64,000 nucleotides of DNA, taken from assembly GCF_025362475.1 (NCBI RefSeq), contig NZ_JANYGH010000014.1, forward strand, positions 1 to 64,000, in the 5' to 3' direction. The notes beneath the pieces are model-generated. The model searched no databases and was not told where the DNA came from. It was given only the letters and a program-made list of their open reading frames with translations. Below, piece by piece: positions 45,509 to 54,399 of this stretch. Origin of the DNA: Mucilaginibacter sp. (GTDB lineage Bacteria > Bacteroidota > Bacteroidia > Sphingobacteriales > Sphingobacteriaceae). Position numbers and translations under genes: made by a program. The first letter of the stretch is position 1. The number at the start of each line of letters is the position of its first letter.

Positions 45509-46948
45509 ATGGATATAAGATTCACATCCCTTTTTACTCATTCAAAAGATATTTTTTTTGTGATGGACGTGAATGGAGTGATTTTGCATACAAACCCTTC
45601 CTTTCAAAGCTTATTTGGCTATAGTGATGCCGAATTATCGGGTATTAATATTGCCGATATATGCCACCCGGCGGATAAAGAGCGAAAGGAGGAATCGCAA
45701 AACAGTTTGCTTTTACATAAGAAACTGCTGGGCTATCAAAGCAGGATAAAGGCAAAAAATGGCTGCTATTATAGCGTTACCTGGTCTGTAATTTTAAATG
45801 ATGATAATCTTATCTATTCTACGGGTACCCCGCAGATGGATGCGCCTGTTCTAGCAGGATTGACGGGTAACGATATTGTACAACATACCATTCAAAGCCT
45901 GAACGAGGGTTTTATTGTGCTTGATGCCGATTGGAATATCATGGTTTTTAACCCGGCTTTTCTGGCTTTGGCCAATTTAAGCGCCGAAGAAATTAAACAA
46001 TCGGGATTTACTCAGATAGAAAGCCTGGGTTTAACCCCAGAGGTACTAGCCGAATTTAAACGATCATTAAACGATAATGTATCATTACAGCTTCAGTATT
46101 TAAATGCTTACTCAAATTCTTGGCTTCGCATCAACATGTACCCTTATCATAAACAGATAGCGGTTTTTATCAGGGATATTACTGAAATCAAAATCCAGGA
46201 ATGGGTGTTGGGATTGGAAAAAAAGGTGCTGGAGTTGAATGTTACCACACAATATACACTTGCGCAAACAACCACCGAATTGCTTAAGGGAATTGAAGCG
46301 ATATTCCCTGATATGCTTTGCTCTGTTTTGGAAGTAGATCACGCGCAGGAAAGGCTATTTAACCTTGCCGCGCCAAGGTTGCCAAAACCATATTGTGATC
46401 AGCTGGAAGGCCTTGAGATTGGACCCGATGTGGGCTCATGTGGTACTGCGGTATATTATCGCGAGCAGATTATTGTAAGTGATATTGAAAATGACTCCAG
46501 GTGGGTTGATTATACCCAACTGGTAAAACCGTATGGTTTAAAAGCCTGCTGGTCTGCACCGGTCATGAATACAAAGGGTACAAAGGTTTTGGCTGTATTT
46601 GGTATTTATTACACCACCGTTCGTGAGCCCAACAATGACGAACTACGACTAATTGAACGCACGGTTAATATCCTGCGCGTGTTGATTGAAAGCAAAAAAA
46701 ATGAGACCTATATTAAAGAGCAAAATAACAGGCTTCACGCTATCGCCAATATAAGTTCGCACGAGTTAAGGCGCCCGGTGGCCACCATTTTAGGCCTGGT
46801 AAATTTGTTCGATAAGCACAACGAAATGAATCCGCTGAACAATGAAATAATCGACTACCTTTATATATCAACCAGGGAGCTTGATAAAGTTATTCACGAT
46901 ATTGTTGAACAAACTATTAACGTAAACACCACCTGGGCAGAAGTTTGA
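45509..46948 (+). CDS. PAS-PAS-GAF protein with HisKA domain but no ATPase domain
   Basis: A 479-residue cytoplasmic sensor. It has a PAS domain (about 1-105, VMDVNGVILHTNPSFQSLFG), a second PAS (about 125-225), GAF (about 245-395, GPDVGSCGTAVYYREQIIV) and a HisKA phosphoacceptor helix with H418 (SSHELRRPVATILGL). The protein stops about 60 residues after H418, so the HATPase domain is missing. The sequence following the stop shows no HATPase motifs, so this is not an obvious frameshift. It could be a phosphotransfer or dimerisation protein. Confidence 0.8.
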   Translation: MDIRFTSLFTHSKDIFFVMDVNGVILHTNPSFQSLFGYSDAELSGINIADICHPADKERKEESQNSLLLHKKLLGYQSRIKAKNGCYYSVTWSVILNDDNLIYSTGTPQMDAPVLAGLTGNDIVQHTIQSLNEGFIVLDADWNIMVFNPAFLALANLSAEEIKQSGFTQIESLGLTPEVLAEFKRSLNDNVSLQLQYLNAYSNSWLRINMYPYHKQIAVFIRDITEIKIQEWVLGLEKKVLELNVTTQYTLAQTTTELLKGIEAIFPDMLCSVLEVDHAQERLFNLAAPRLPKPYCDQLEGLEIGPDVGSCGTAVYYREQIIVSDIENDSRWVDYTQLVKPYGLKACWSAPVMNTKGTKVLAVFGIYYTTVREPNNDELRLIERTVNILRVLIESKKNETYIKEQNNRLHAIANISSHELRRPVATILGLVNLFDKHNEMNPLNNEIIDYLYISTRELDKVIHDIVEQTINVNTTWAEV

Positions 46949-47176
46949 TAGTTAAGAAAAGGAATGCCTTTTATTACTTTCAGCCAATCATTTCGTGATT
47001 GCCGAACCCAGTGAAATATCTACTTGCCAACATACAATGCTTGCCGGTAGAATAGTTCACTGCATTTTAGGATAACAAAAAGTTCATAATTTTTCATCGG
47101 GAGGTGATACCGCAAAGCGATCATCCACAGAACCAACCCGCCATTGCGCTCCTTTTGGTTCCGGCCCTTTTGCTCT

Positions 47177-47515
47177 TCAGCCCTTCGCACCAATTTTTAA
47201 AAATTCATTCACTACAATTTCTGATACGTAACGTTTTACCCCGTCCTTATCGGTATAGTTGCGATTGGCCAGCTTGCCTTCAATGGCTACCTCATCACCT
47301 TTCTTTAAAAGATCTTCGGCAAGTTTGGCCTGTGCTCCCCACAAAACAAGATTATGCCATGTGGTATCGGTTATCTTTTCGCCTTTGTCATTTTTATAGC
47401 TCTCGTTGGTGGCTATAGATATCCGCGCCATTTTTTTGTTGCTGTCGAAAACTTTTACTTCCGGATCCATACCTAAGTTGCCTACAAGGCGTACACTGTT
47501 TCTTAATGAGTTCAT
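47177..47515 (-). CDS. ssb: Single-stranded DNA-binding protein, short form
   Basis: A 112-residue OB-fold protein (SVRLVGNLGMDPEVKVF, TTWHNLVLWGAQAKLAEDLLKKG). It ends at residue 112 with IGAKG and lacks the acidic DDDIPF-type tail by which housekeeping SSB recruits partners. It is therefore probably an accessory SSB. It is divergent from the Zn-ribbon gene at 47667. Confidence 0.88.
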   Translation of the reverse strand: MNSLRNSVRLVGNLGMDPEVKVFDSNKKMARISIATNESYKNDKGEKITDTTWHNLVLWGAQAKLAEDLLKKGDEVAIEGKLANRNYTDKDGVKRYVSEIVVNEFLKIGAKG

Positions 47516-47666
47516 CGTTTTGTTTTTTTAATGTTTGATATATGTTTTGATAACGATACAAAGGTGCGGCTATCCCGAAAATTTAACCGGATAGTAACCG
47601 TTTATAGTCGATAGTTTCCGTTTGTAAGCGTTTGCAAACGGATAGGTAATTGTGTATCTTTATGCT

Positions 47667-48029
47667 ATGAACCAGGAAAGAAACTGTTTGGATTGCGGCG
47701 AACCCCTGCACGGCCGGGCCGATAAAAAATTCTGTAATGACCTATGCCGCAATAATTATAACAACCAGCTTAACAGCAACAGTTATAACCTGGTGCGCAA
47801 TATCAACAATATCCTGCGCCGCAACCGTCGTGTACTGGAAGAGCTAAACCCAACCGGCAAAACCAAGACCACCCGCAAAAAACTGGCAGCAAAAGGCTTC
47901 GACTTTGATCATATCACCAGTATCTATCAAACCAAAACCGGATCAACCTATATGTTTTGTTATGAGTATGGTTATTTGTTATTGGATGGGGATGAGGTGT
48001 TGCTGGTTAAACGGGAAGGGGAGGGTTAG
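47667..48029 (+). CDS. Zn-ribbon protein of unknown function
   Basis: 120 residues from the ATG at 47667. The N-terminal zinc site is C7-x2-C10 and C23-x3-C27 (CLDCGEPL, FCNDLCRNNY), resembling short Bacteroidetes proteins of unknown role. The rest is basic and then forms beta-like stretches (TYMFCYEYGYLLLDGDEVLLV). Nucleic-acid binding is plausible. The stop codon is directly followed by the 7-bp tandem repeat. Confidence 0.8.
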   Translation: MNQERNCLDCGEPLHGRADKKFCNDLCRNNYNNQLNSNSYNLVRNINNILRRNRRVLEELNPTGKTKTTRKKLAAKGFDFDHITSIYQTKTGSTYMFCYEYGYLLLDGDEVLLVKREGEG

Positions 48030-48030
48030 C

Positions 48031-48097
48031 AGTTGCCAGTTGCCAGTTGCCAGTTGCCAGTTGCCAGTTGCCAGTTGCCAGTTGCCAGTTGCCAGTT
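48031..48097. repeat. Tandem repeat AGTTGCC, nine copies
   Basis: Nine perfect head-to-tail copies of AGTTGCC (48031-48093) are followed by AGTT. It begins one base after the stop codon of the Zn-ribbon gene. Copy number is likely variable between strains. Confidence 0.95.
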
Positions 48098-48126
48098 TTG
48101 AAAAAGGGCTAATCAAATTAGGTGAA

Positions 48127-48168
48127 ATTCTGTTAATTCTTTAATTCTGAAAATTCTGATTCAGACAA
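48127..48168. repeat. Dispersed repeat ending TTCAGACAA
   Basis: Closely similar to 48391-48432 (TTCTGT-AATTCTTTAATTCT, then TTCAGACAA) and to a shorter copy near 3306-3340. Confidence 0.65.
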
Positions 48169-48181
48169 TGTGTTAGGGATG

Positions 48182-48262
48182 GTAGCGGTACCGGCCAATG
48201 AGCGTAATGCCTGCAGGCGTATTAGCGGACAGCCCGGGCCGCAGGCAACACCATGAAAATAG
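48182..48262. repeat. Dispersed repeat related to 3073-3154
   Basis: Shares TACCGGCCAATG, GGGCCGCAGG and CCATGA in the same order with 3073-3154. Confidence 0.6.
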
Positions 48263-48310
48263 TATCAAGTAGTTAGCATTAATTATCAGGTTTTTTCGAT
48301 GTGCGGATGA

Positions 48311-48432
48311 TTTTGTCTGAACCGGAATCAAACGAATTGAGGAATTGACAGAATTATTTGAACGTTGAATATTCAGCGTCAAGGTAAAATTCTGTCAATT
48401 CTTTAATTCTAAAAATTCCGGTTCAGACAAAA
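48311..48432. repeat. Long inverted repeat upstream of guaA
   Basis: The left arm 48311-48355 (TTTTGTCTGAACCGGAAT, then AATTGACAGAAT) pairs imperfectly with 48387-48432 (ATTCTGTCAATTC, then TTCCGGTTCAGACAAAA). The arms are the same family as 48127-48168. Confidence 0.7.
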
Positions 48433-48500
48433 AACTAAAGGTAAAACACCCCATTTTTAAAAATCTCAAATCTCATATCTCACATCTCATATCAAAATCC

Positions 48501-48508
48501 TATCTTTG
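48501..48508 (+). promoter_or_regulatory. Candidate -7 box of guaA (TATCTTTG)
   Basis: TATCTTTG fits TAnnTTTG and lies only 3 bases before the guaA ATG at 48512, so the transcript would be leaderless or nearly so. Similar boxes (TATCTTTA) precede 47667 and 52462. Confidence 0.55.
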
Positions 48509-48511
48509 CCC

Positions 48512-50041
48512 ATGCAAGAAAAAATCCTCATTCTTGACTTTGGCTCGCAATTTACCCAACTTATAGCGCGCCGTGTCAGGGAGCTCAATATTTACTGTGA
48601 GATCCACCCCTTCAATCATTATCCCGAAATTGACAGCACTGTAAAAGGTATCATCCTTTCCGGCAGTCCTTATTCTGTACGCCAGGAAGATGCTCCCCGG
48701 TTTGATTTTGAGCAATTTCATAACACAAGGCCTATTTTAGGTGTTTGTTACGGAGCACAATATGTGGCACATTTCCACGGCGGCGAGGTATTGCCATCAA
48801 GCACACGGGAGTATGGTCGGGCTAATTTAGAATACGTTAACAAGGCAAATCCGCTGTTTAAAAATATACCTGAGAACTCGCAGGTTTGGATGTCGCATGC
48901 GGATACCATATCAAGCATTGGTGATAACTTTGAGATCATAGCCAGTACAGATACCGTAAAAATTGCGGCTTACCAGGTAACCGGTACTCAAACTTACGGT
49001 ATCCAGTTTCACCCGGAAGTAACCCATAGTATTGATGGGAAGCAATTGTTAGAGAACTTTTTAGTTGATATCTGCGGATGTCACCAGGATTGGACTCCCG
49101 ATTCGTTCATCGAAACTACTATTGCCGCCCTAAAAGAAAAATTAGGCGATGATAAAGTAGTATTAGGTCTATCTGGTGGTGTTGATTCATCAGTAGCCGC
49201 GGTATTGCTGCACCATGCCATCGGCACAAATTTGCATTGTATATTTGTTGATAACGGCCTTTTGCGTAAGGATGAATACGAGCAGGTGCTTGATTCATAC
49301 AAACACATGGGCTTAAATATAAAAGGTATTGACGCCAAGGATCGTTTTTACGATGCGCTGGCGGGCCTAAGCGATCCTGAAAAGAAACGTAAGGCAATAG
49401 GCCGTGTGTTTATCGAGGTATTTGATGATGCCGCTCACGAGGTTCAGGATGTTAAATGGCTGGGCCAGGGTACTATTTACCCGGATATTATCGAGTCGGT
49501 TTCTGTTAAAGGGCCGTCGGCTACCATTAAATCGCACCACAACGTTGGCGGGCTTCCCGATTTTATGAAACTAAAGGTTGTTGAACCTTTAAATACCCTG
49601 TTTAAAGACGAAGTAAGGCGTGTTGGTAAGGCATTAGGTATTGATCCTAATATTTTAGGCAGGCATCCTTTTCCTGGTCCGGGACTGGCAATCAGGATAT
49701 TAGGTGATGTAACCCCGCAAAAAGTTGCTATATTACAAGAGGCTGATGCGATTTATATCAACAATTTGCGGTCATACGGTGTTTACGATAAGGTTTGGCA
49801 GGCCGGCGCGATATTTTTGCCGGTACAGTCGGTAGGAGTAATGGGCGATGAGCGTACTTACGAGAACGTAATTTGCCTGCGCGCTGTAGAGTCACTGGAT
49901 GGAATGACAGCCGATTGGTGCCATTTACCTTATGATCTGCTGGCCAAGATCAGTAACGAGATCATCAATAACGTAAAAGGAATTAACCGGGTAGTATATG
50001 ATATCAGTTCGAAACCGCCTGCCACAATTGAGTGGGAATAA
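48512..50041 (+). CDS. guaA: GMP synthase (glutamine-hydrolysing)
   Basis: A 509-residue enzyme making GMP from XMP, glutamine and ATP. The N-terminal class I amidotransferase has LGVCYGAQ with the catalytic Cys and FHPEV with the His. It is followed by the ATP pyrophosphatase domain with LSGGVDSSV and the C-terminal dimerisation domain ending [12 protein letters not shown] at 48512 is preferred over the in-frame TTG six bases upstream. It overlaps the next gene by 44 bases. Confidence 0.97.
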   Translation: MQEKILILDFGSQFTQLIARRVRELNIYCEIHPFNHYPEIDSTVKGIILSGSPYSVRQEDAPRFDFEQFHNTRPILGVCYGAQYVAHFHGGEVLPSSTREYGRANLEYVNKANPLFKNIPENSQVWMSHADTISSIGDNFEIIASTDTVKIAAYQVTGTQTYGIQFHPEVTHSIDGKQLLENFLVDICGCHQDWTPDSFIETTIAALKEKLGDDKVVLGLSGGVDSSVAAVLLHHAIGTNLHCIFVDNGLLRKDEYEQVLDSYKHMGLNIKGIDAKDRFYDALAGLSDPEKKRKAIGRVFIEVFDDAAHEVQDVKWLGQGTIYPDIIESVSVKGPSATIKSHHNVGGLPDFMKLKVVEPLNTLFKDEVRRVGKALGIDPNILGRHPFPGPGLAIRILGDVTPQKVAILQEADAIYINNLRSYGVYDKVWQAGAIFLPVQSVGVMGDERTYENVICLRAVESLDGMTADWCHLPYDLLAKISNEIINNVKGINRVVYDISSKPPATIEWE

Positions 50042-51245
50042 ATGGTTATTATTTTTTATAGCGGTAATGTTACTGGCTGCATGTTCTCCAAAACTGCGGC
50101 CGGTAACTGCACCCGTAAAAAAACAAACTGAAAAGGAACCCGAAAAGAAGGTTGCCGAAAAAGCAACTACCAAACCGGCGGAAGCAAAACAGCTAAATAT
50201 AGCCATGATTCTGCCTATGGGCCTGGATCACCTGAAACCGGGGGCAAAATATACTTCGGCGGGCTTAACAAAAGCCAACATGAGCGTGGAGTATTACCAG
50301 GGTTTTAAAATGGCTTTGGATTCATTAACTGCTGCCGGCGCTAATTTTAAACTGCATTTATACGACTCGAAGGATGATGCCGCACAGGCTCACAGCCTTG
50401 CCTTTAACCCGCTCATTAAAAATAGCGACCTGATAGTTGGCCCTGTTTTTCCTGATGGCATAAAAGTGTTTGCCGAGGTGCTCAATACAAAAGCACCAAT
50501 TGTTTCACCGCTTTCGCCTGCATCGCCTGCCACCATCAACAGCCGTAATTTGATCACTGTAATGCCGCCTTTGGAGTACCATGGCTGGGGCGCAGCGCAA
50601 TATATCTGCAATAAATTAAAGCCTAAAAAAATCTTTATTCTACGTTCGGGATTCAGTCAGGAGCAAGATTATGTAAGGGGCTTTAAAAATGCTACGGATA
50701 GTTTAAGTAAAAAGAAGGTTAAAATAATTACCGTTATCATATCAAAAGGGCAGTTGGCCGGGCTAATTCCCCAGCTTTCAAAAACTGAGCAAAATGTATT
50801 TGTTGTAGCCGCTACCGATCAGGCGTTTTTAAGCGTAACCCTCCGGTCGTTAGATACGTTGAACAGGCATTATCCGGTGGTGCTGTTTGGGCACCCGAGC
50901 TGGGAGAAATACAGTTTTTTGAAAGTGGATATTTTGCAGCGCTTAAAAACCCATATTACATCTGCAGACCAGGTTGATTACAAGTCTGATGCCAGTATGG
51001 AGTTTATCAGGGTATATCACCGGCTTTACCATGTTGAACCTACCGATTATGCCATAAAGGGGTTTGATGAAGGTTTATTTTTTGGTAAACAGCTGATTGA
51101 TAATAATTTTGAAGCATTGGATAAGGCGGATTTTACCGGCTTGCACAATAATTTTCACTTTGAAAAAAAGGGACCATTAGGGTGGGTGAACACGCATGTT
51201 AATATATTAATGTACAGTAACTTTGAGCTAAAACAGGTAGAATGA
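49998..51245 (+). CDS. Periplasmic-binding-protein-like lipoprotein
   Basis: A 415-residue protein with a lipobox (VMLLAAC near residue 29) and a type-1 periplasmic binding fold resembling branched-chain amino acid receptors ([44 protein letters not shown]). No ABC permease is adjacent, so a transport role is doubtful; it may be a cell-envelope sensor or LpoA-like factor. The ATG at 49998 lies inside guaA; a TTG at 50028 would shorten the overlap. The next gene overlaps by ATGA. Confidence 0.8.
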   Translation: MISVRNRLPQLSGNKWLLFFIAVMLLAACSPKLRPVTAPVKKQTEKEPEKKVAEKATTKPAEAKQLNIAMILPMGLDHLKPGAKYTSAGLTKANMSVEYYQGFKMALDSLTAAGANFKLHLYDSKDDAAQAHSLAFNPLIKNSDLIVGPVFPDGIKVFAEVLNTKAPIVSPLSPASPATINSRNLITVMPPLEYHGWGAAQYICNKLKPKKIFILRSGFSQEQDYVRGFKNATDSLSKKKVKIITVIISKGQLAGLIPQLSKTEQNVFVVAATDQAFLSVTLRSLDTLNRHYPVVLFGHPSWEKYSFLKVDILQRLKTHITSADQVDYKSDASMEFIRVYHRLYHVEPTDYAIKGFDEGLFFGKQLIDNNFEALDKADFTGLHNNFHFEKKGPLGWVNTHVNILMYSNFELKQVE

Positions 51246-52405
51246 AGGCAATAAATCAACTTAAAACGTTTCAGCGAATAATAGGTGAATACCCGGTTGA
51301 TACGCCATTAAGTAAATTTTTACCAGGGTTTTACAGGCAAAACAAGCAGATGGGATCTACCGATAGGCGGGTAGCCAATCGTTTAATATATAACTATTTC
51401 CGCATAGGGCAGGCTTTGCCCAACCTGGCTACAGATGAACGGCTGATTGTTGCCGAATTTTTATGCAATACCCAAAGCAATTCCTTTTTACAGCATTTTA
51501 AACCCGATTGGGCCGCTTGTATAAATTTTAATGTTGATGATAAGCTTGCCCTGGTAAAAAATGCTTACCCGGCTTTTAAGCTGGAGGATGTGTTTCCGTG
51601 GATGGATCAGGTTTCTGACGGAATAGACAAAGACGCGTTTTTAAAATCTTTTTTTTGCCAGCCCGATCTTTTTATACGCGTGCGTAATAATTACGATCAC
51701 CTGGTAAAGGCCGAATTGACTAAAGCCGAGATAGCGTTTAAGGATGAAGGTAACGGATGTTATTCACTACCCAATGGTACCCGCTTAGAAACCATATTTC
51801 CTAAACAGCATTGGTTTGAAGTGCAGGATCTTTCATCGCAGCAAACTGGCGGGTTTTTTAAGCCAAAGCGTTGGGATAGCTGGTGGGATGCCTGCGCGGC
51901 ATCGGGCGGTAAATCGCTGTTGTTGCATGAGGACGAGCCAAATATAAAATTGGTGGTTTCGGATATTCGCGAGTCAGTACTCGCTAACCTGGATGAGCGT
52001 TTCCAATTGGCGGGCCTAACCAAGTATCAGAAAAAAGTATTGGACCTGACTACCAACATTGACCAATCCCTGCATGACTATGAATTTGACGGCATTATTT
52101 TAGATGCCCCCTGCAGCGGCTCGGGCACCTGGGGCCGTACGCCCGAAATGATAGCCCAGTTTATGCCGCCGAAAATTGAATTTTTTCAGCGCCTGCAAAA
52201 AAGTATCGCGCAAAACGTGGTAAAATACTTAAAACCTGGCAAGCCATTGATTTATATCACCTGCTCGGCCTTTAAAGGCGAGAATGAGGAAGTGGTTGAT
52301 TATTTGGTAAAGGAATTGGGTTTAAAGCTTGAAGAAAGCAAGGTGCTGAAAGGATACGAGCATAAGGCTGATACCATGTTTGTGGCAAGGTTGTTAGGAG
52401 TTTGA
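51242..52405 (+). CDS. RsmB/NOP-family RNA (cytosine-5) methyltransferase
   Basis: A 387-residue SAM-dependent enzyme. Catalytic motifs: DAPCSGSGTWGRTPE (motif IV) and YITCSAFKGENEEVV (motif VI with the nucleophile Cys). The SAM-binding region is DACAASGGKSLLL. The target is probably rRNA. The start overlaps the preceding stop as ATGA, showing translational coupling. Confidence 0.9.
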   Translation: MKAINQLKTFQRIIGEYPVDTPLSKFLPGFYRQNKQMGSTDRRVANRLIYNYFRIGQALPNLATDERLIVAEFLCNTQSNSFLQHFKPDWAACINFNVDDKLALVKNAYPAFKLEDVFPWMDQVSDGIDKDAFLKSFFCQPDLFIRVRNNYDHLVKAELTKAEIAFKDEGNGCYSLPNGTRLETIFPKQHWFEVQDLSSQQTGGFFKPKRWDSWWDACAASGGKSLLLHEDEPNIKLVVSDIRESVLANLDERFQLAGLTKYQKKVLDLTTNIDQSLHDYEFDGIILDAPCSGSGTWGRTPEMIAQFMPPKIEFFQRLQKSIAQNVVKYLKPGKPLIYITCSAFKGENEEVVDYLVKELGLKLEESKVLKGYEHKADTMFVARLLGV

Positions 52406-52461
52406 AAAATGGCTGATTGGAGGATTTGAAAATGATTTGCTTCTGTTATCTTTAGGCCTGC

Positions 52462-53601
52462 ATGGGTGATCAAAAAGTAAGAGTATTCGGGCTTGATTTT
52501 TTAAGATGCATCGCGATAATTTTAGTATTAATAGCGCATACTTTTTCTTTAAAATTCGCAAATCCCACCCTTGAAATCATTACTCGCTATTGGGGTTTAA
52601 TAGGCGTTGAAGCTTTCTTTGTACTGAGCGGTTTTTTAATCGGAAGTATTTTAATAAAGACCCATAATTATTCGGGCATTACAAGCTTTTCTTCCATAAA
52701 GTTATTTTGGATCCGGCGCTGGTTCAGAACGCTCCCCAACTATTACCTGGTGATCATCATTTATGAACTGTTGTACTATCCAAGTTACCACCACCTTATT
52801 TTTAGCGTAAGTAATAATTTTACTTATTTGGTTTTTTTGCAAAACTTTTATACCCCAATGCCCGAAAATATATTTGGTGTATCATGGAGTCTAAGTATCG
52901 AAGAGTGGTTTTATTTACTGTTTCCCTTATTCCTGTTTGGGATGCAATACCTCATTAAAAGTAAACCAAAAGCATTTTTAGTTGTCGCTCTCGTTTTTGT
53001 TTTGTTCCCGCTTTTACTCCGGGTTTATTTAGCGTTAAATAATATGGATTTAAAATGGGATCAGGGCTTCAGAAAAATGGTTCCGCTTAGGCTTGATGCC
53101 ATTGGTACAGGCGTGTTGTTATCTTACCTGAAATATTACCACGCAGACTTTTTTTATAAATATAAAGGCTTATTTTTCTCCATTGGATTAGCCCTGTTTA
53201 TTGGGGTTATCAGCTTTTTTTATAGTTCTGGTTTACTTCATATTCCTTACTCAGATATTTTACAAAAAACAGTTGTGTTTACTTTTTTGAGTGTGTCCCT
53301 TGCCGCGCTCATTCCGTTGATGTATGAAATAAAAGCAAATAAGATCAGTAAGTTTATTCGGGGCCCCGTTACCTTTATTAGCCTCATATCGTATTCGCTT
53401 TACCTGTTACATCCTATTGTTATCATGGTGGTTTTCATATTTTCTAAAAAGTTTAACTGGAAGCTGAACGGGTATGCTTATATTACTGTAGTTTGGGTAT
53501 TAACTATAGTTGTATCTTATCTGCAATATCATTTCTTCGAGCGTAAAATGACCGCATTAAGGGAAAAGTTTAGCAAAGGAAAACGAGTTACCGCGTTATA
53601 G
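52462..53601 (+). CDS. Acyltransferase-3 family membrane protein
   Basis: A 379-residue polytopic protein of the AT3 family (about ten helices). The characteristic N-terminal region is FGLDFLRCIAIILVLIAHTF with the catalytic-type His, followed by GVEAFFVLSGFLIGSIL and WSLSIEEWFYLLFPL. It O-acylates a cell-surface glycan or lipid; the acceptor is unknown. A TATCTTTA box precedes the start. Confidence 0.88.
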   Translation: MGDQKVRVFGLDFLRCIAIILVLIAHTFSLKFANPTLEIITRYWGLIGVEAFFVLSGFLIGSILIKTHNYSGITSFSSIKLFWIRRWFRTLPNYYLVIIIYELLYYPSYHHLIFSVSNNFTYLVFLQNFYTPMPENIFGVSWSLSIEEWFYLLFPLFLFGMQYLIKSKPKAFLVVALVFVLFPLLLRVYLALNNMDLKWDQGFRKMVPLRLDAIGTGVLLSYLKYYHADFFYKYKGLFFSIGLALFIGVISFFYSSGLLHIPYSDILQKTVVFTFLSVSLAALIPLMYEIKANKISKFIRGPVTFISLISYSLYLLHPIVIMVVFIFSKKFNWKLNGYAYITVVWVLTIVVSYLQYHFFERKMTALREKFSKGKRVTAL

Positions 53602-53662
53602 CTGATGGTAGAGTTTGTTCTTGCAGCTCCATCTGCACATCTGAAATCTATCATCTGCACAT

Positions 53663-54232
53663 CTACAAATGCGTATTAGCCCTAAACAGCTTTATCGCGA
53701 TAGCCAGCAAAATAATTCCGAAAGATTTACGCAGGATACTTAAACCCACCGGGCCTAAAAGCTTTTCCAGGAATTTTACATTTTTTAATACAATATAAAC
53801 AACTATGGTATTGAGTATAATACCAACTATAATGTTTTGCGTTTGATACTGCGATTTTAACGAAAGTAGGGTGGTCATGGTTCCTGCACCAGCAATAAGC
53901 GGAAAGGCGATAGGGACAATGGACGCTGACTGTGGAATCTCTTCTTTAAAAAAGTCGACCCCTAGCACCATCTCCATGGCTATAATAAATATCACCAGCG
54001 AACCTGCTATAGCAAAAGACGATATATCTAAACCGATAATAGCTAATAGTTCATCGCCAACAAACAAAAAAACAACCATTAAAACCAACACCGCTATACT
54101 TGCCTTTTCCGATTCGATATGCCCTACACGTTGGCGCACCTGGATAATTACAGGTATAGCGCCCAGTATATCAATAATGGCAAAGAGGATCATCGTAACG
54201 GATAATATTTCCCTGAAAATTAGTGGCTGCAT
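53663..54232 (-). CDS. MarC-family membrane protein
   Basis: A 189-residue inner membrane protein with six predicted helices. It matches the MarC/UPF0056 family (FAIIDILGAIPVII near the start, IVPIAFPLIAGAGTMTTLLSL in the middle). The function is unknown; the name does not imply antibiotic resistance. Confidence 0.9.
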   Translation of the reverse strand: MQPLIFREILSVTMILFAIIDILGAIPVIIQVRQRVGHIESEKASIAVLVLMVVFLFVGDELLAIIGLDISSFAIAGSLVIFIIAMEMVLGVDFFKEEIPQSASIVPIAFPLIAGAGTMTTLLSLKSQYQTQNIIVGIILNTIVVYIVLKNVKFLEKLLGPVGLSILRKSFGIILLAIAIKLFRANTHL

Positions 54233-54340
54233 GGTGATAGTGTTTTGTTTATTTTGACTTTGACCGGAAACTTAAAGCTGTTACAATTAAAATCAGTATG
54301 AAGATAATAAGAAAATACTACGAACTAATAAATATAAGGC

Positions 54341-54379
54341 AACAAAAAAGGTTCTGAAAAATCCAGAACCTTTTTTGTT
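54341..54379 (-). terminator. Intrinsic terminator of the amino acid permease gene
   Basis: AACAAAAAAGGTTCTG and CAGAACCTTTTTTGTT arms flank a short loop. The T tract is on the minus strand, about 20 bases after the stop at 54400. Confidence 0.9.
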
Positions 54380-54399
54380 ATTATTAATATAGTTCTATG

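Noticed and set aside
48031..48097. Possible CRISPR array
   Set aside because: The unit is only 7 bp with no spacers, so it is a simple tandem repeat.
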